Shown here: positions 10,777 through 22,600 of the stretch, in pieces | How positions within the stretch are numbered: position 1 is the stretch's first letter | Layout of the letters: each line of letters starts with the position of its first letter | Origin: Ahaetulla prasina | Lineage: Eukaryota > Chordata > Lepidosauria > Squamata > Colubridae | DNA: 64,000 nucleotides | Direction: 5' to 3' | Assembly: GCF_028640845.1 (NCBI RefSeq) | Contig: NC_080539.1 | Span: forward strand, 304,578,016 to 304,642,015 | Translations under genes and position numbers: made by a program | Notes under the pieces: generated by a model | What the model saw: the letters and a program-made list of their open reading frames with translations, nothing else | Told to the model about the DNA's origin: nothing | Database searches by the model: none

Positions 10777-11728
10777 TTGTTTATTGTATTGAAAAGCTTA
10801 GAAAAATCCATATACAGACAGGAGGTCGAACAAGTAGCTTTGTGCGACCAGAACAATCTGGAACTAAATACACTCAAAACCGTAGAAATGGTGGTAGACT
10901 TTAGGAGAAACCCTGCCATACTTCCACCTCTCACAATACTAGACAACATAGTATCAACAGCAGACTTTCAAATTTCTAGATTCTACCATATCGCAAGATC
11001 TAAAATGGACAGCTAACATCAAAAACGTCATCAAAAAAGCACAACAAAGAATGTTCTTTCTGCGCCAACTCTGAAAGCTCAAACTGCCCAAGGAGCTGCT
11101 GATATAGTTCTACAAAGGAATTTGCACCTCTATGACTGTCTGGTTTGGTTCTGCAACCCAAGAAAACAGACACAGACTTCAGAGGATAATTAGAACTGCA
11201 GAAAAAATAATTGCTACCAACCTGCCTTCCACTGAGGACCTTTATACTGCACAAGTCAAAAGAGGGTTGTGAAAATATTTACTAACCCCTCACATCCTGG
11301 ACATAAACTGTTTCAACTCCTACCCTCAAAACGATGCTAGAGCACTGCACACCACAACTAGACACAAGAACAGTTTTTTCCCGAACGCCATCACTCTACT
11401 ATACAAATAATTCCCTCAACACTGTCAAGCTATTTACACTACCCATCTCCTTCCACTTAAGTCTGTATGACTGTAACTTTGTTGCTTGTATCCTTACGAT
11501 TTATATGACTGTTTCCTAATATGATTATGATTGATATTGATATTGTTTCTTGATTGCTTATTTTTATCCTATGACTATCATGAACGTATCTTTTATGTAC
11601 ACCAAGAGCATATGCACCAGGACAAATTCCTTGTGTGTCCAATCACACTTGGTCAATAAAAAATTCTATTCTATTCTATTCTATTCTATTCTATTCTATT
11701 CTATTCTATTCTATTCTATTCTTAGAAA
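10777..11728 (+). mobile_element. CR1/L3-type LINE, 3' part of ORF2 plus (ATTCT)n tail
   Basis: The conceptual translation, interrupted by stops and shifts, matches a non-LTR ORF2 C-terminus: WTANIKNVIKKAQQRMFFLR, then a block around WFGSATQENRHRLQRIIRTA. The 3' UTR has the conserved CAAATTCCTTGTGTGTCCAA block. It ends in about 12 ATTCT units (11667-11723). The 5' part is missing. CR1 3' ends are known to seed this pentamer in snakes. Confidence 0.85.
11667..11723. repeat. (ATTCT)n microsatellite
   Basis: About eleven perfect ATTCT units grown from the LINE 3' end. Confidence 0.95.
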
Positions 11729-11883
11729 AACAATTTCTTCAAAAAATGTTAGATGGCTGCTGCTGATCTAAGCAACCCAGGCCTTATTCATGGGGGCAGC
11801 CCAATGTTTTCTTTTAAATAACTGCATAGTTTAAGACAAACTGGTTGGCAATGGTATGCTGGCATAGGGGAAAAAATCCATGT

Positions 11884-12250
11884 AATAACAGGATTGGAAG
11901 GGACCTTGGAGATCTTCTAGTCTAACCACCCACTCAAGCAGGAGAACCTATACCATTCCAGATGAATGGTTGTTCAATCTCTTGTTGAAAATCTCTAGTG
12001 CTAGGAACACTCACAACTTCTGTTGGCAAGCCATTCCACTGATCAACTGTTCTATCAGGAACTTTCTTTTTAGTTCTAGGTTGGCTCTCTTTGATGATCT
12101 TCCACTCATTATTTCTTGTCCTGCCCTCAGGTGGTTTGGAGAATCAGTTGACCCCACAGAGGACGGCCTCTGTGGCAGCCCCTCAAATACTGGAAGACTG
12201 CTGTTCTTCTGTTCATTCTGTTCATTAGACCAGACATACCTAGTTCCTAG
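11884..12250 (-). mobile_element. CR1 LINE 3' fragment
   Basis: Same 3' block as at 4459-4800 (GATTGGAAGGGACCTTGGAG), reading as a minus-strand element. Confidence 0.82.
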
Positions 12251-12386
12251 ACATACTAGAAAAGCCAGTTTTGCTTACTCCAGCTTAAGTAGAAGGTGGT
12301 TGTAGTGACTACTATTGCTAATGGAATGGCAGAAGCTGCTCAGAAAGCACCTGTTTCCCCATCAAAAGAGAAGGTTAGCAACATTT

Positions 12387-12455
12387 AGAATAGATTTTTT
12401 TATTGGCCAAGTGTGATTGGAAACACAAGGAATTTGTCTGGTGTTAATAGAAGTT
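12387..12455 (-). mobile_element. CR1/L3 3' end fragment
   Basis: TTATTGGCCAAGTGTGATTG followed by CACAAGGAATTTGTC matches the tail of the LINE at 10777-11728 in reverse. Confidence 0.7.
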
Positions 12456-13439
12456 ATTAATAGAATTAATAGAAGTATTTAATAATAGTTAGATAAAAAA
12501 ATCCAGTATCAAGTGATTGTATGCTCCTATTTAGAAGGCAGAAATAGTGCACACATGTATTGATATCTGGGAATCTAAATAGGATGCTTCACTTGACAGT
12601 ATGGCTTGCTGGGAAATTTTGGGAGGTGAAGCCCATATATCTTAAAGCCATCAAGTTGAAAAACACTCAACTGGAGTTTTGCTTCTCGGCCAGAAATTCC
12701 AAATAATTACTCAAAAAGAAAGGTGAAAAGTGTCTGTTTGTTTTTTCTTTTCCTTTTTTTCTGTTTCTATCATTTATGTTGTTTTTTATACTTTTAGTCT
12801 ATAGAAAATTTTATATCAGTATGAAACAAATGCATTTGATGACAGGAGTCACCATGAGTTTACTAAGCACAAGTGCTATTTTATCTTAATTTCAGTAAAA
12901 TATTCAGCCATCTTTCTTTAGATGAAGAATAAAGAATAAAGAATCATGAAATAAGGATGACAAAACTGCAGATTGGACTAGATGGATATAAAGTTGGATG
13001 AACAATTGTACCCTATGAATGTATGTCAGTGGCTCCATATCAAGCTGAAAGGAAGTACTTTCAGCATAAAACAGACCCTATGCTTTCAAACTGCAGCTAC
13101 CCCCAGTTTATATTTCTGGAGAGCTATAAAACATGAGTTTCTAGAAAGGCATTTGAAGACAAGACAGACCATTTTATTGCCAAATTGATTCACTGGATTA
13201 TGATTGAACTTTTGTTTTTAATCTTGATGTATTAAGCCATTGAGCATCTTCAAAAATGGAGTGGCAAATAAACTAGAATTTACAAACATGTTCTTTTTTT
13301 ATGACAACCTATTGCCACTGTGTATAAAATCTATAATGACTGTATTCCCTTTGAGTTTGAGCAAAAATAAACCTAAAATTAGATTACATTCTGCATGGGA
13401 AGAAGGAGGGTTAATAGAAGCAATATTATGTAGTGCTAA
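12456..13439. other. Intergenic, no feature recognised
   Basis: AT-rich sequence with no recognised gene or repeat. Confidence 0.4.
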
Positions 13440-13620
13440 GTGTTAAAATGGGAGAAACCCAGTTTTAAGCCCTAGGAATTAACTGGGTGGTTTTGGGCCA
13501 ATCATTCACGCAATTTACTTTAAAGGATTGTTATTGTAAAGATACGAAAGGACATTCCCGTGCTAAGTAGTTTGAACTTTTGGAATAAGATGGTGTATAA
13601 ATAATTCAATTAAATAAATA
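13440..13620 (+). mobile_element. Degenerate tRNA-headed SINE (MIR-like)
   Basis: A block with GAAACCCAGTTTTAAGCCC then GGGTGGTTTTGGGCCAATCA, followed by an A/T-rich tail with AAATAAATAG, resembles the body of the SINE at 43735-43998. Confidence 0.5.
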
Positions 13621-13878
13621 GCCAACCTATGGCTGACACAAATGCTACAAATCATTCGAATTAATATTCCCAGAACATTTTCCTTTTATCCATGGTAGTG
13701 GAATCAGTGCAATCATGTACTATAAGATGGATTGCTCCTGTCAAGAGAAGCATAGTTGCAAAATTAAACATTGATGAATGGCTTATTATATCAAGAGAAC
13801 CATCATACACTCTCCAACATAGGGAGTTTTGAAACGAAAACATTACACTTTTAGCTCATGCTAACTATGGGTTTAGAG

Positions 13879-14072
13879 CAGGCATATCCAACCTTTTGGC
13901 TTGCCTGAGCTGCACTGAGTGAGGAGAAATTGCTTTGGGCTGCATATAAAATATATAGTTAATGTATATAAATAACGAACTTCCTTTATCTTTTAAATAT
14001 TTTTATTATCATCTTGTGGGTAGCATTACTTGCTGTCCAGAGCTGTATGCAACCAGTGGATTGGACAGCCTG
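13879..14072. mobile_element. hAT MITE, 194 bp, with 8-bp target duplication
   Basis: Ends CAGGCATATCCAACC and GGATTGGACAGCCTG are imperfect inverted repeats. GTTTAGAG flanks both sides (13871-13878 and 14073-14080). Confidence 0.88.
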
Positions 14073-14080
14073 GTTTAGAG

Positions 14081-15895
14081 GAATAGCCCAGACACCCACA
14101 GATTGTCCTGGCCGGTAAGTGAACCACAATCAGGCGAATCCCCAGATTATCCAGAAACTGCCAATGTATAAAACATGGATAGTTTTTTCTGATTAGTCAG
14201 TCATGCTGTCTGGGATGATCTGAACCATTTCGTAATCATGCTGTCTGGGGTGATATGAACCATTTCATTTTGAGATAAAGTCTCAAAAATTCAATGGCCC
14301 TAAAATACAGAAAAGTGTTCAGTTTAATCAAAGCTCCCACCCCACACCCAATAAAGTCTGCTATAGAGGAAAATTGAGTCAAAGGTTATCTTTGTTCCAT
14401 CCTGAACAAAAGATTTAACACTGGCTGGGAACTGAATTTGAGGAATCCTGATGTAATGGCACATGGATAGATCATTATAAGGTTGTACAGAACCAAACGG
14501 TATGGTAGCACTACAGTACTAAATTTTATCCATCTCAAAATGTGCTATGTAATATGAGCTGGAATAATTTTGCATAGATTCTCTGCACTTTATCAACAAA
14601 AGAACCTTTTTCCTCTCAACACCCATATAAAAACTTATTAGTGTGGACAAGAGTTCACATATCGATCCAAGTAGAGGAGCCTGGAGGGTTTATCCAATGG
14701 AGAAGTTGTGCTGTACATTTCTAATACTTTTGAAAAAGAATGCTAGGTCACATAGCCCCATGAAGGAGTTTATGAGTCTGTTTTTAGTACAGCTGAGAGA
14801 ACAGAAAAATAATGGAAATGGTTCTGGAGAAGTGATTTCAATATGCTGTTGTTATGCTAAAGTAAATAAATGTCAGGAAAACAGCCATATCTACTTAAAG
14901 ACTAAGGAATGGGCAAAGCTCTCCAAAGTATTCTGGAACATTCCAAGCAAAGCTCTGTACAGGAATAGAATCCCCAAATGTGATTCAGACAAATCACAAT
15001 TAAGAACTCAAATCAAAATATTAAGATTTTTTTTAATTCAAAGTATTCTTTTTTAAAAGGGCTAGCTAATTTTATTCCAGAATTTTATCAATCAAACTCA
15101 GAAAACAGCTTCTCCTCTGGTGTTTGGCCTAGAAATAATATTTCAAAACCATTTTCTAGTTAGAGACTATTTTAATTACACAGATTCTCCTCTCAGTTAT
15201 TAAGACAGGCTTTATGGTTTGATAACTACAAAAATACAGTTTTTAGTAGATACAGAAAAAGAAGAAATATCATAAAAACAAAATCTAACATTATTTTACT
15301 AAAAACATTTCAGACATTTACAGATGAATTAAAAATCAATTTTACAAGCTTGCTTAAAATGAAATGAATCAATTGTCAAGTGTTGATTAGAAAATACTTA
15401 TAAAATTCAATCTTGCATTATTCCTAAAAAACTATACATAATTGTTATCAAGGCTACTTTTGAAATACATATGGAATAGTGTTGTAGGATGTACTATTAT
15501 TTTATTATTTTTATTAAAAAACTTTAGATTTCAGCACTGAAATGTAGACCAAAACTATTGAAAGAGGTGATTGGGTATCGGAATTTTAGAGTTCTGTAAT
15601 CGTATTTGAAAATTTATATAGTTTTCCTGAAATCCTTTACTGCCTATTTACATTATAATGCACTGCATCTGTAAAATAGTCATGTTTAGGCAAGAGGCCA
15701 AATGACCATAATTGTAATGATATAATTTGTTCTAAAGTGAAATGTGGACAGAGTGGTTTTTTTAATAGTTTCTATAGCTCAGAAAACAAGTAAATACTAC
15801 AAAAAAGGAATGAGAAAAGAATGAGAAAAATAATGCTGTTTTAGTCAAATTACTAGTGTAATGGTGATTTCATAAAATAAAGGGTTGGTGTAATT
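14081..15895. other. Region beyond the MGA 3' end, no gene recognised
   Basis: AT-rich. A 137-codon open frame at 14643-15056 has no recognisable similarity. Minus-strand AATAAA motifs near 15072 and 15500-15520 could be distal MGA polyadenylation signals. Confidence 0.35.
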
Positions 15896-17724
15896 TATTT
15901 TATGTTTATTTAATATAGGTAAGCAAATTGCCACAAACCTTGTTCAGGCTTTTTTACTTGAACAAGCAAGATGTCCGAGAGCAGGATTTCATACTGTCAG
16001 AAATCCTAACAGCAAGGAGTTGATGTACTCACAAGAGCTGCCTTGATTTACTGGTCTACATCCAAGGATTCCATCAGTGCTGATGTTCACACAATATCTG
16101 CTGATGTCTGTGGGACACAGGTTCTCAGAGAAACCACATTCTCAGTTGCATGTCCAGACAAAACACTTAAAAGGCTTGTATCACATTGGAGTCTGAGCCT
16201 TAAAATAAACAGGTCAGTCAGATTTTAATTAAATTGTGATGTACAAAGTTTTTTTCATGTCCTAAGGCACTGAATGAACACAGTGAATCAAGAAACACAA
16301 GAAAACCTTATAATAAACTGAAATATAGCATAAAGAAATATGTGCAGCTGCAAAGAATTACCAATTGTTTAATCCACACTGCTTAATACTTTGACAACTT
16401 TTCCTTTCTATTATTATAAAGCTTTTAAATGAATAGCATTGATTAAAGGAAAAACTAAACCTGTAATTCTGTTAACTTTCTGAAGCCAGTACAGATGAAC
16501 ACAGCATTGCTATTTCTGTAAAAAACTCTGAAAGAGTTTAACTTTTTCCCCTTAACTCAGTCTGCATATATTCTTAAAAGCTGAGGAATACCCACCAGAA
16601 GCAATTCTGACTCATGCCTGTTTGTTACATGTAAACCTTTGCGCTATAAGCACATCGGAATTGCTCATTTCTCATTCCTATACAGAAAACTGACTCTCAA
16701 CGGTTAATTCAATCCACATGATAAGAGAAAGAAGCTTGGGGGGGGAGTGGTTTTGGGGGGGGGATGGAGTGGGGGGGAGGGGGAGGAAAAAGGGGAGTGA
16801 AAATTTTTAAAACTTTTTCAATAAAAAAAAGAAGAGAAAGAAGCTTCAAATATTAATAAATGAAGACAGCTTTTATATGTTGGGGTAACAAGAAACATTA
16901 CCTTCCTTATTGAATTTACCTAAAATGCATAAGTTTTAAGGTTTCCTATAACAACTTATTCAAAGCATTCAAATGCTTCACACTTAGTAAAAAATTTATC
17001 ATTTACAATCATTTAGAAATATTTAATATCTTTTCCTAGATGAAAACTGTCATTATTGTACATACTTACAAAACCTGTATACAAAAATATAAATCATTTT
17101 ACAGTATGAAATCTCACACTTCACTTGCTTTATAGGAGGCCCCCCAAATTTGAACAACATTGTATTACAGAAAATACTTTGTTGCTGAAATGCTTTAATC
17201 TGAGCTCCTGAACACATAATATATTTATACAAACCACTTACATTCCTGATTTTTTAAAAATACTTTAAAAAAAGATATTCTGAGGCAATGTCATACAAAG
17301 GAAATAACCATGACACCTTTCCTGCCAATTAAGAGCAACTCCACTGGAGCTTGAGCAAAACAGTTAAAATTCTCACTACATTAGTTGTTATGAAGAAAAT
17401 AACTTAGTTCTACATTTTTTTCTTCCTAAAATGAATGTTCTCAAACATGTAATTTGTTCAAGAGCCTCAACATATTTTACAAGGGTAAAATACCAAAATA
17501 ACAGATAAATGAAACATTTGCATTATTCATCTATCTGATTAGTCTCTTAATTTTTTGACTTCTTAACCTCTACTATAAAACTATTTTCATAAATTACATG
17601 CATACTTTGTACAATATATGACAATGTAATGCAGGCAGCCAAATGCACATGTGTATCCTACATCTAGATTAAGTCTCTTAAATCAGAAAGAAAATATTAA
17701 AATCTGAAGTCAAAGCCACAATAA
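15896..17724 (-). other. MGA: Probable MGA 3' UTR
   Basis: AT-rich sequence directly after the MGA stop codon on the minus strand. Minus-strand AATAAA motifs at about 15897-15912 give a possible 3' end and a UTR near 1.8 kb. More distal signals (15500-15520, 15072) are equally possible. A 94-bp L1 tail is inserted at 16738-16831. Confidence 0.45.
16738..16831 (+). mobile_element. Very short L1 3' tail with 15-bp target duplication
   Basis: A G-rich tract typical of an L1 3' UTR is followed by AAACTTTTTCAATAAAAAAA. Identical AAGAGAAAGAAGCTT repeats flank it at 16723-16737 and 16832-16846. It is an extremely 5'-truncated insertion within the probable MGA 3' UTR, opposite to the gene. Confidence 0.92.
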
Positions 17725-18947
17725 TTAATTTGATTTTGTCACTGCAGTTGCTTTTGTGTTTGTTGATTTAGAAACCTGACAGGGATTAATTACTGACTGT
17801 GCCAATTTCTTCTCTTTTGAAGCAACAGGTGCCAATGCAGGCATCACTTTAGTACTTTGTCCTTCAGAATCTAATGACTGATTAGCAGTTTTTAACCCCA
17901 GTGGTGCCAATTTGGGCATAGGCCTCCATGACATGTCCGATGCGCCAGCTTCTAAATTAGTTTTCATATGAAGAAGAGGAGGTGAAGCACTTCTTTTCTT
18001 TTCTGAGGATTCCATGTTTTTTCCACTTCCGTTTATTTTTAACAGGTTGGAATTTCTATCCTTTACTTCAGAGCCTAGCATGATTTTTAAAGCATCAGAT
18101 TCTGATGAAACCTCTTCGGCATTTCTATTGCCAACAGGAAAATCATCATCATCCAAGTGGAGTAGGAGAGGAGTTATGGAATCACCATTGTCTTGAATCA
18201 TAGAAAGATCCTTAAAATTTCCACCCACTGTACCAAATTGGAAGGCAGAGCTACTTGCTGAGTTTGATTCCTGGCGACTTTCTGTATCTGCCAGAGAAAA
18301 GCTAGAGCTTAGGGGGTGGGAAAGTTCTGGTATGTCTGAAGCATCATCACTCAGATGCTGATTGAGGAATGCAATTTCATTCAGAAGTGAGGTCAGAGTT
18401 TCATCTGTATCATCATTCTCCTCTATATCTACTGAACTGCTCGTATCCATTGTTGGTTCATGAATTACGGAAGCAACTTGCTGCAGTTCCATTTCTGACC
18501 CAGAATCCTTGGCTTTGTTAATCTGTAACTTTTGCAATGAGGGATTATTTGACTTTTGACAATCTTCTCCTCCTCCATCTACCTCTTTGGCCCATGTGTG
18601 GCTTCCAGTTAATTCTTCAAAACAGAGCTTTGTTCCAAATGTTTCTGGGGAATCCTTTAAACTGGAGACGTTTAATATTTGTGGAAAACTGTATTTTTCC
18701 TGAAGCAGATCTTGTGTTGTTCCAGTAACATTTCTCTCTTTTTCAGAACCTTCTTCGTTTTCTTTGCATTTATGATTGGATGTTTCCTGAGATAAAACTT
18801 GCATGGAAAGCTCAGATGCCCTACAATCAGTATTTAACATTGTATAAGGTCCTTTATTTGCATCCAGATTTAAATTTGTTTCTTCTTCAGTAGCTAGTGA
18901 TGTCACGTTCACGATTCTTGGCATCAAGAATGAATCTTCATTTTCTG
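17725..18947 (-). CDS. MGA: MGA terminal coding exon
   Basis: Acceptor GCCCTAG; 407 codons then a stop at 17725-17727. It begins [20 protein letters not shown]. Conserved MGA blocks include [52 protein letters not shown] and [11 protein letters not shown] near the end. The final residues are TKSN. Confidence 0.96.
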
Positions 18948-19092
18948 CTAGGGCCAAACAAAACAAAATCAATCGGATTATTGATTAAAGGATTCCAATA
19001 TTATTCCAATCATTCTAATCTGACTCCAAACTAAACTCACCAACCTCTTCAACAGATTTCCCATCCTCCGCACTCTCTTCTCCAAGCATGTG

Positions 19093-19170
<78 letters not shown>

Positions 19171-19612
19171 ATTCCTGCTTGGAAAAGTAAGCAGTTTTAC
19201 CTGCAAAATTTGGGGTTACTTATGCATGCTAACAAATGAGAATGAAAAGTTATCTTCCTTCTTTGAAGGAATGTTGACCTGGCCTTGGGAATGGAGAAAG
19301 GATGAGTCAGCCATTAAGATAGGATTTTCAGAAAAGATTGCTCAGTCCCAAGAAAGCGAAAAGACAAAGAAAGATACTCAAACAATCCCACCTTGATTTT
19401 GTTTGTTATAAGAAGTAGCAGGAAGAGACTCTGATAAAATTGCAAGAGTCTGTTCTTCTCCTATACAATAATAAAGAGCATTCCTTGGATCCCTGCTTTG
19501 CCTATTCATCCCGTATTATATTAAAGGTGGAAAAAATTCTGAAGAGATTTATCTTGATCTGATTTTACATCTCAGAAACCTGGCATTTTAAAAGGGGTGC
19601 ATAGACTTTATC

Positions 19613-19646
<34 letters not shown>

Positions 19647-22600
19647 ATGTGTGTGTGTGTATGAATGTGTGTGTGACACAGAGAGAGAAAGAGAGAGAGA
19701 GGGTGGGTGGGCACTTGTAGTTCTTAGGGCTAGCAGGTCCAACCAATGGGTGTTCACAATGGTAGAAACATTCTACAAGCCTTCTATATTTATATGAATT
19801 AACCAATTCAAAGCACGGATCAGAGTGCTATCATGACCCACAGAATGCATGTAACAACTGACTGATGCAGAGAAGCAGTGGTGGGTTTTCTTCTGCCTTA
19901 CTTATTGAAATGCCGAGTTCAGATTTGTGAGGTTATTGGTAATCATGTGGACTACCTGGCCTAAGAGGAACAATTTGAAAAGGAGAAGTGTATTCCAGAG
20001 AATAAAGTCCATGAAGTAATAAAAAAAGTGTATCAAAAGTGCACAGAAAATGACGCAGTTGGTCTCCAAGCTTAGAAGGCCCATGTGATGAAATACCAAA
20101 ATAACACTGGGAAAACAGAAGAGGAAAAAGGACTACTGCAAAAGAGGGATCTCAGCCAAGGGGAAGGAAGAAGGCATGAAATTCACAGCTACTCCATTTT
20201 AATTATGCTAGGTATAAGGTGAATATGACAATTGCTTTGACAGCCTTTCAAGTTTCTATTACATTACCCCATTAGCAAAAAAAAAAAGAGAGATTTCCTG
20301 AGTTTGCTAGTCTCCCAGAGAAAATAAAAATTATAGCGGCAGGTGCACACATTCATTTGGGAATGAAAGAGACCTTTGCCAACAAAAAGGTCTGCAAATC
20401 CTTAGTCCAAACCCAACTCCTGAACTGCAATTATGCATTGCAGCACAGTCTGTCATCATACTTAGCAGGACAGCTAGCAGCGATCAACTGTTTCACAACA
20501 TGGACTGCCTCAGCATGGAAAAGTAATGATCTCTCACTCAATGTCAGAAAAGTAGATCAAGAAGAAGAAAGCTTTTGTCCAAAGAAAATACTGATATTTT
20601 GCTAGGCCAGTTTGAAAATGCTTGTTTCAAAGGGAAAGAGTAAAGTCTTAGCTGTCATTCTTTTTCACAGGAGCCAAATATAAATACTGATAAGCTTTGA
20701 GGTTAATCATATTTAGCCATGTGGATTGAAACACTGACCCTAAGACAGAATGAAGCAAAATATTTTAACACTGGACATACTGAAGGATATTTTTGAACAA
20801 TGGACCAAGAAGTCAATTTTAAGAATGTCTGCCTCTACAGCTAGATTGCATTTAAGCAATGTTATGAAAGAACAAGTCTTACCTGAACAGATTGAAACTG
20901 ATCTGACAGTGGATTTAAAAACAACAGGCTAAAAGAATGATACAGGTAAAGATGCTGCACTGGGCATACAACCCCACTCTCCTCCCCCACCCTCCACAAA
21001 AAAAAAACCAAATCAAAACAAAAACTGGCTAATGCTATTAATGGATATAAAAAGAATAAACCAAAAAAAGAAAGTTGGGTAATTTTCCAATGTTGGACTT
21101 ACAAAAAGAGGTTTATTAAAACTTTGACAAGAGCCGTGGTGTGGTTAGTGTGCAGTACTGCAGTCTACTTCTGCTGACTGCCAGCAATTTGGCAGTTCGA
21201 ATCTCACCAGGCTCAAGGTTGACTCAGCCTTCCATCCTTATGAGATCAGTAAAATGAGGACCCAGATTATTAAGGGCAATATGTAAACTGCTTAGAGATG
21301 GCTGTAAAGCACTGTGAAGCGGTATATAAATCTAAGTGCTATTGCTATTGAAGAATTCTGTGAGAAGGACAAAGAAAGCAAAAAGAAATCAAATTCTAGG
21401 ACTACTGATGGGACTAAAGATCAAGATTGTTAAAAGAAAAAGGAAAAAATATTAAGTTGGTTTATTTGATTAAGATTAAATAAATTTATTGTTATATCTG
21501 GTAACCCTTAATGGAATTTGTCTGGTCAGGATTGAAATGAAAAAAAGCTTAAAGGATTTATTTATAGGTAAGAGTTAGAATATTGTTGTATTTTAAGATG
21601 TGATAAAGTCTAAAATTGTTTATACTTATGATGAAGGGGAAAATAATCTCTTCATATATTTCTTTTATTTTATTGTATCTTTATTTTTTGTCTCTTCTTT
21701 TTTCTTTCTTTCTATTTTTTATCTCTGCATGGAGATTAACTATAGATGAGACAAGTGATAAAAATGTCCACTTTGCTGACATGGACAATTTAGCATGCCA
21801 GAAGCAAGGCTAGGTTCAACTTAATTTTTTTTCCAGTTGTTTTCTCATCTTACCTGACTGCTCTTTCTCATCGTTGCCCTCCATTTCTGATTTGACTTTG
21901 GCTTGTAGAAGTGTGGTAGGCAGGGCAGCAACCTGTCTTGGCACCAATGAGTTTCTGAATGCCAGAACCTGGCCATTTGTAGTTACTAAAAGATTGGCAT
22001 TGGTTAACGTTATAGAAGGAGGTAGGTCTCCTGTAAGAAAGCAATAATAAAGAAATGTTGAGATAGCACATAAATAACAAGGAATATTATTTATCTTGGC
22101 ATTCCTTTTATGTTTATTCCCATAAATCACTACTGTTTTTCTATAACAAATTTCAGAGCACACTGAAAATTTTAAACATCAAAAGCAAAAAAAAAAAAAA
22201 AACACCAAAGAAAACTTTAAAGCAACTTTGCAGTACCACTATAGTATTTCATACATTACAGTGGCTGCTGTGATAATTTATCACCTTACTATGCTGATAA
22301 ATAAATGACAGGCAGTCCTGGTTTATGACAGTAATTGGGACTGGAATTACAATCACTAAGTGACAGTCATAAAGTGTAATGTCCCTTGATTATGCTACCT
22401 AGTTGTTTCTAACATTAAGTGATGACTTCACAGGACTGCTGATTTCCAATTTCCTGCTGGCTTCCCATTGACTTTGCCTGTTCGGCAATGAATGTCAGGA
22501 ATCACGCTCATATGACCATGGGGAGAAATGGTTGTAATTAACACTAATTCAATAACACTGCAAGTTTGAACAGTCACTGAACAAGCAGTCATTAACAAGG

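Larger units (their letters stand above)
18948..20329 (-). other. MGA last intron, part outside the duplication
   Basis: It holds two compound GT/GA microsatellites (19098-19170 and 19612-19705) and otherwise unique sequence. The repeats produce cysteine/valine or histidine/threonine open frames that are not genes. Confidence 0.6.

Noticed and set aside
14643..15056. 137-codon open frame beyond the MGA 3' end
   Set aside because: No recognisable domain or splice context, and codons are AT-rich like the surrounding noncoding DNA.
18997..19806. Cys/Val and His/Thr repeat proteins
   Set aside because: Pure translation of GT/GA microsatellites.
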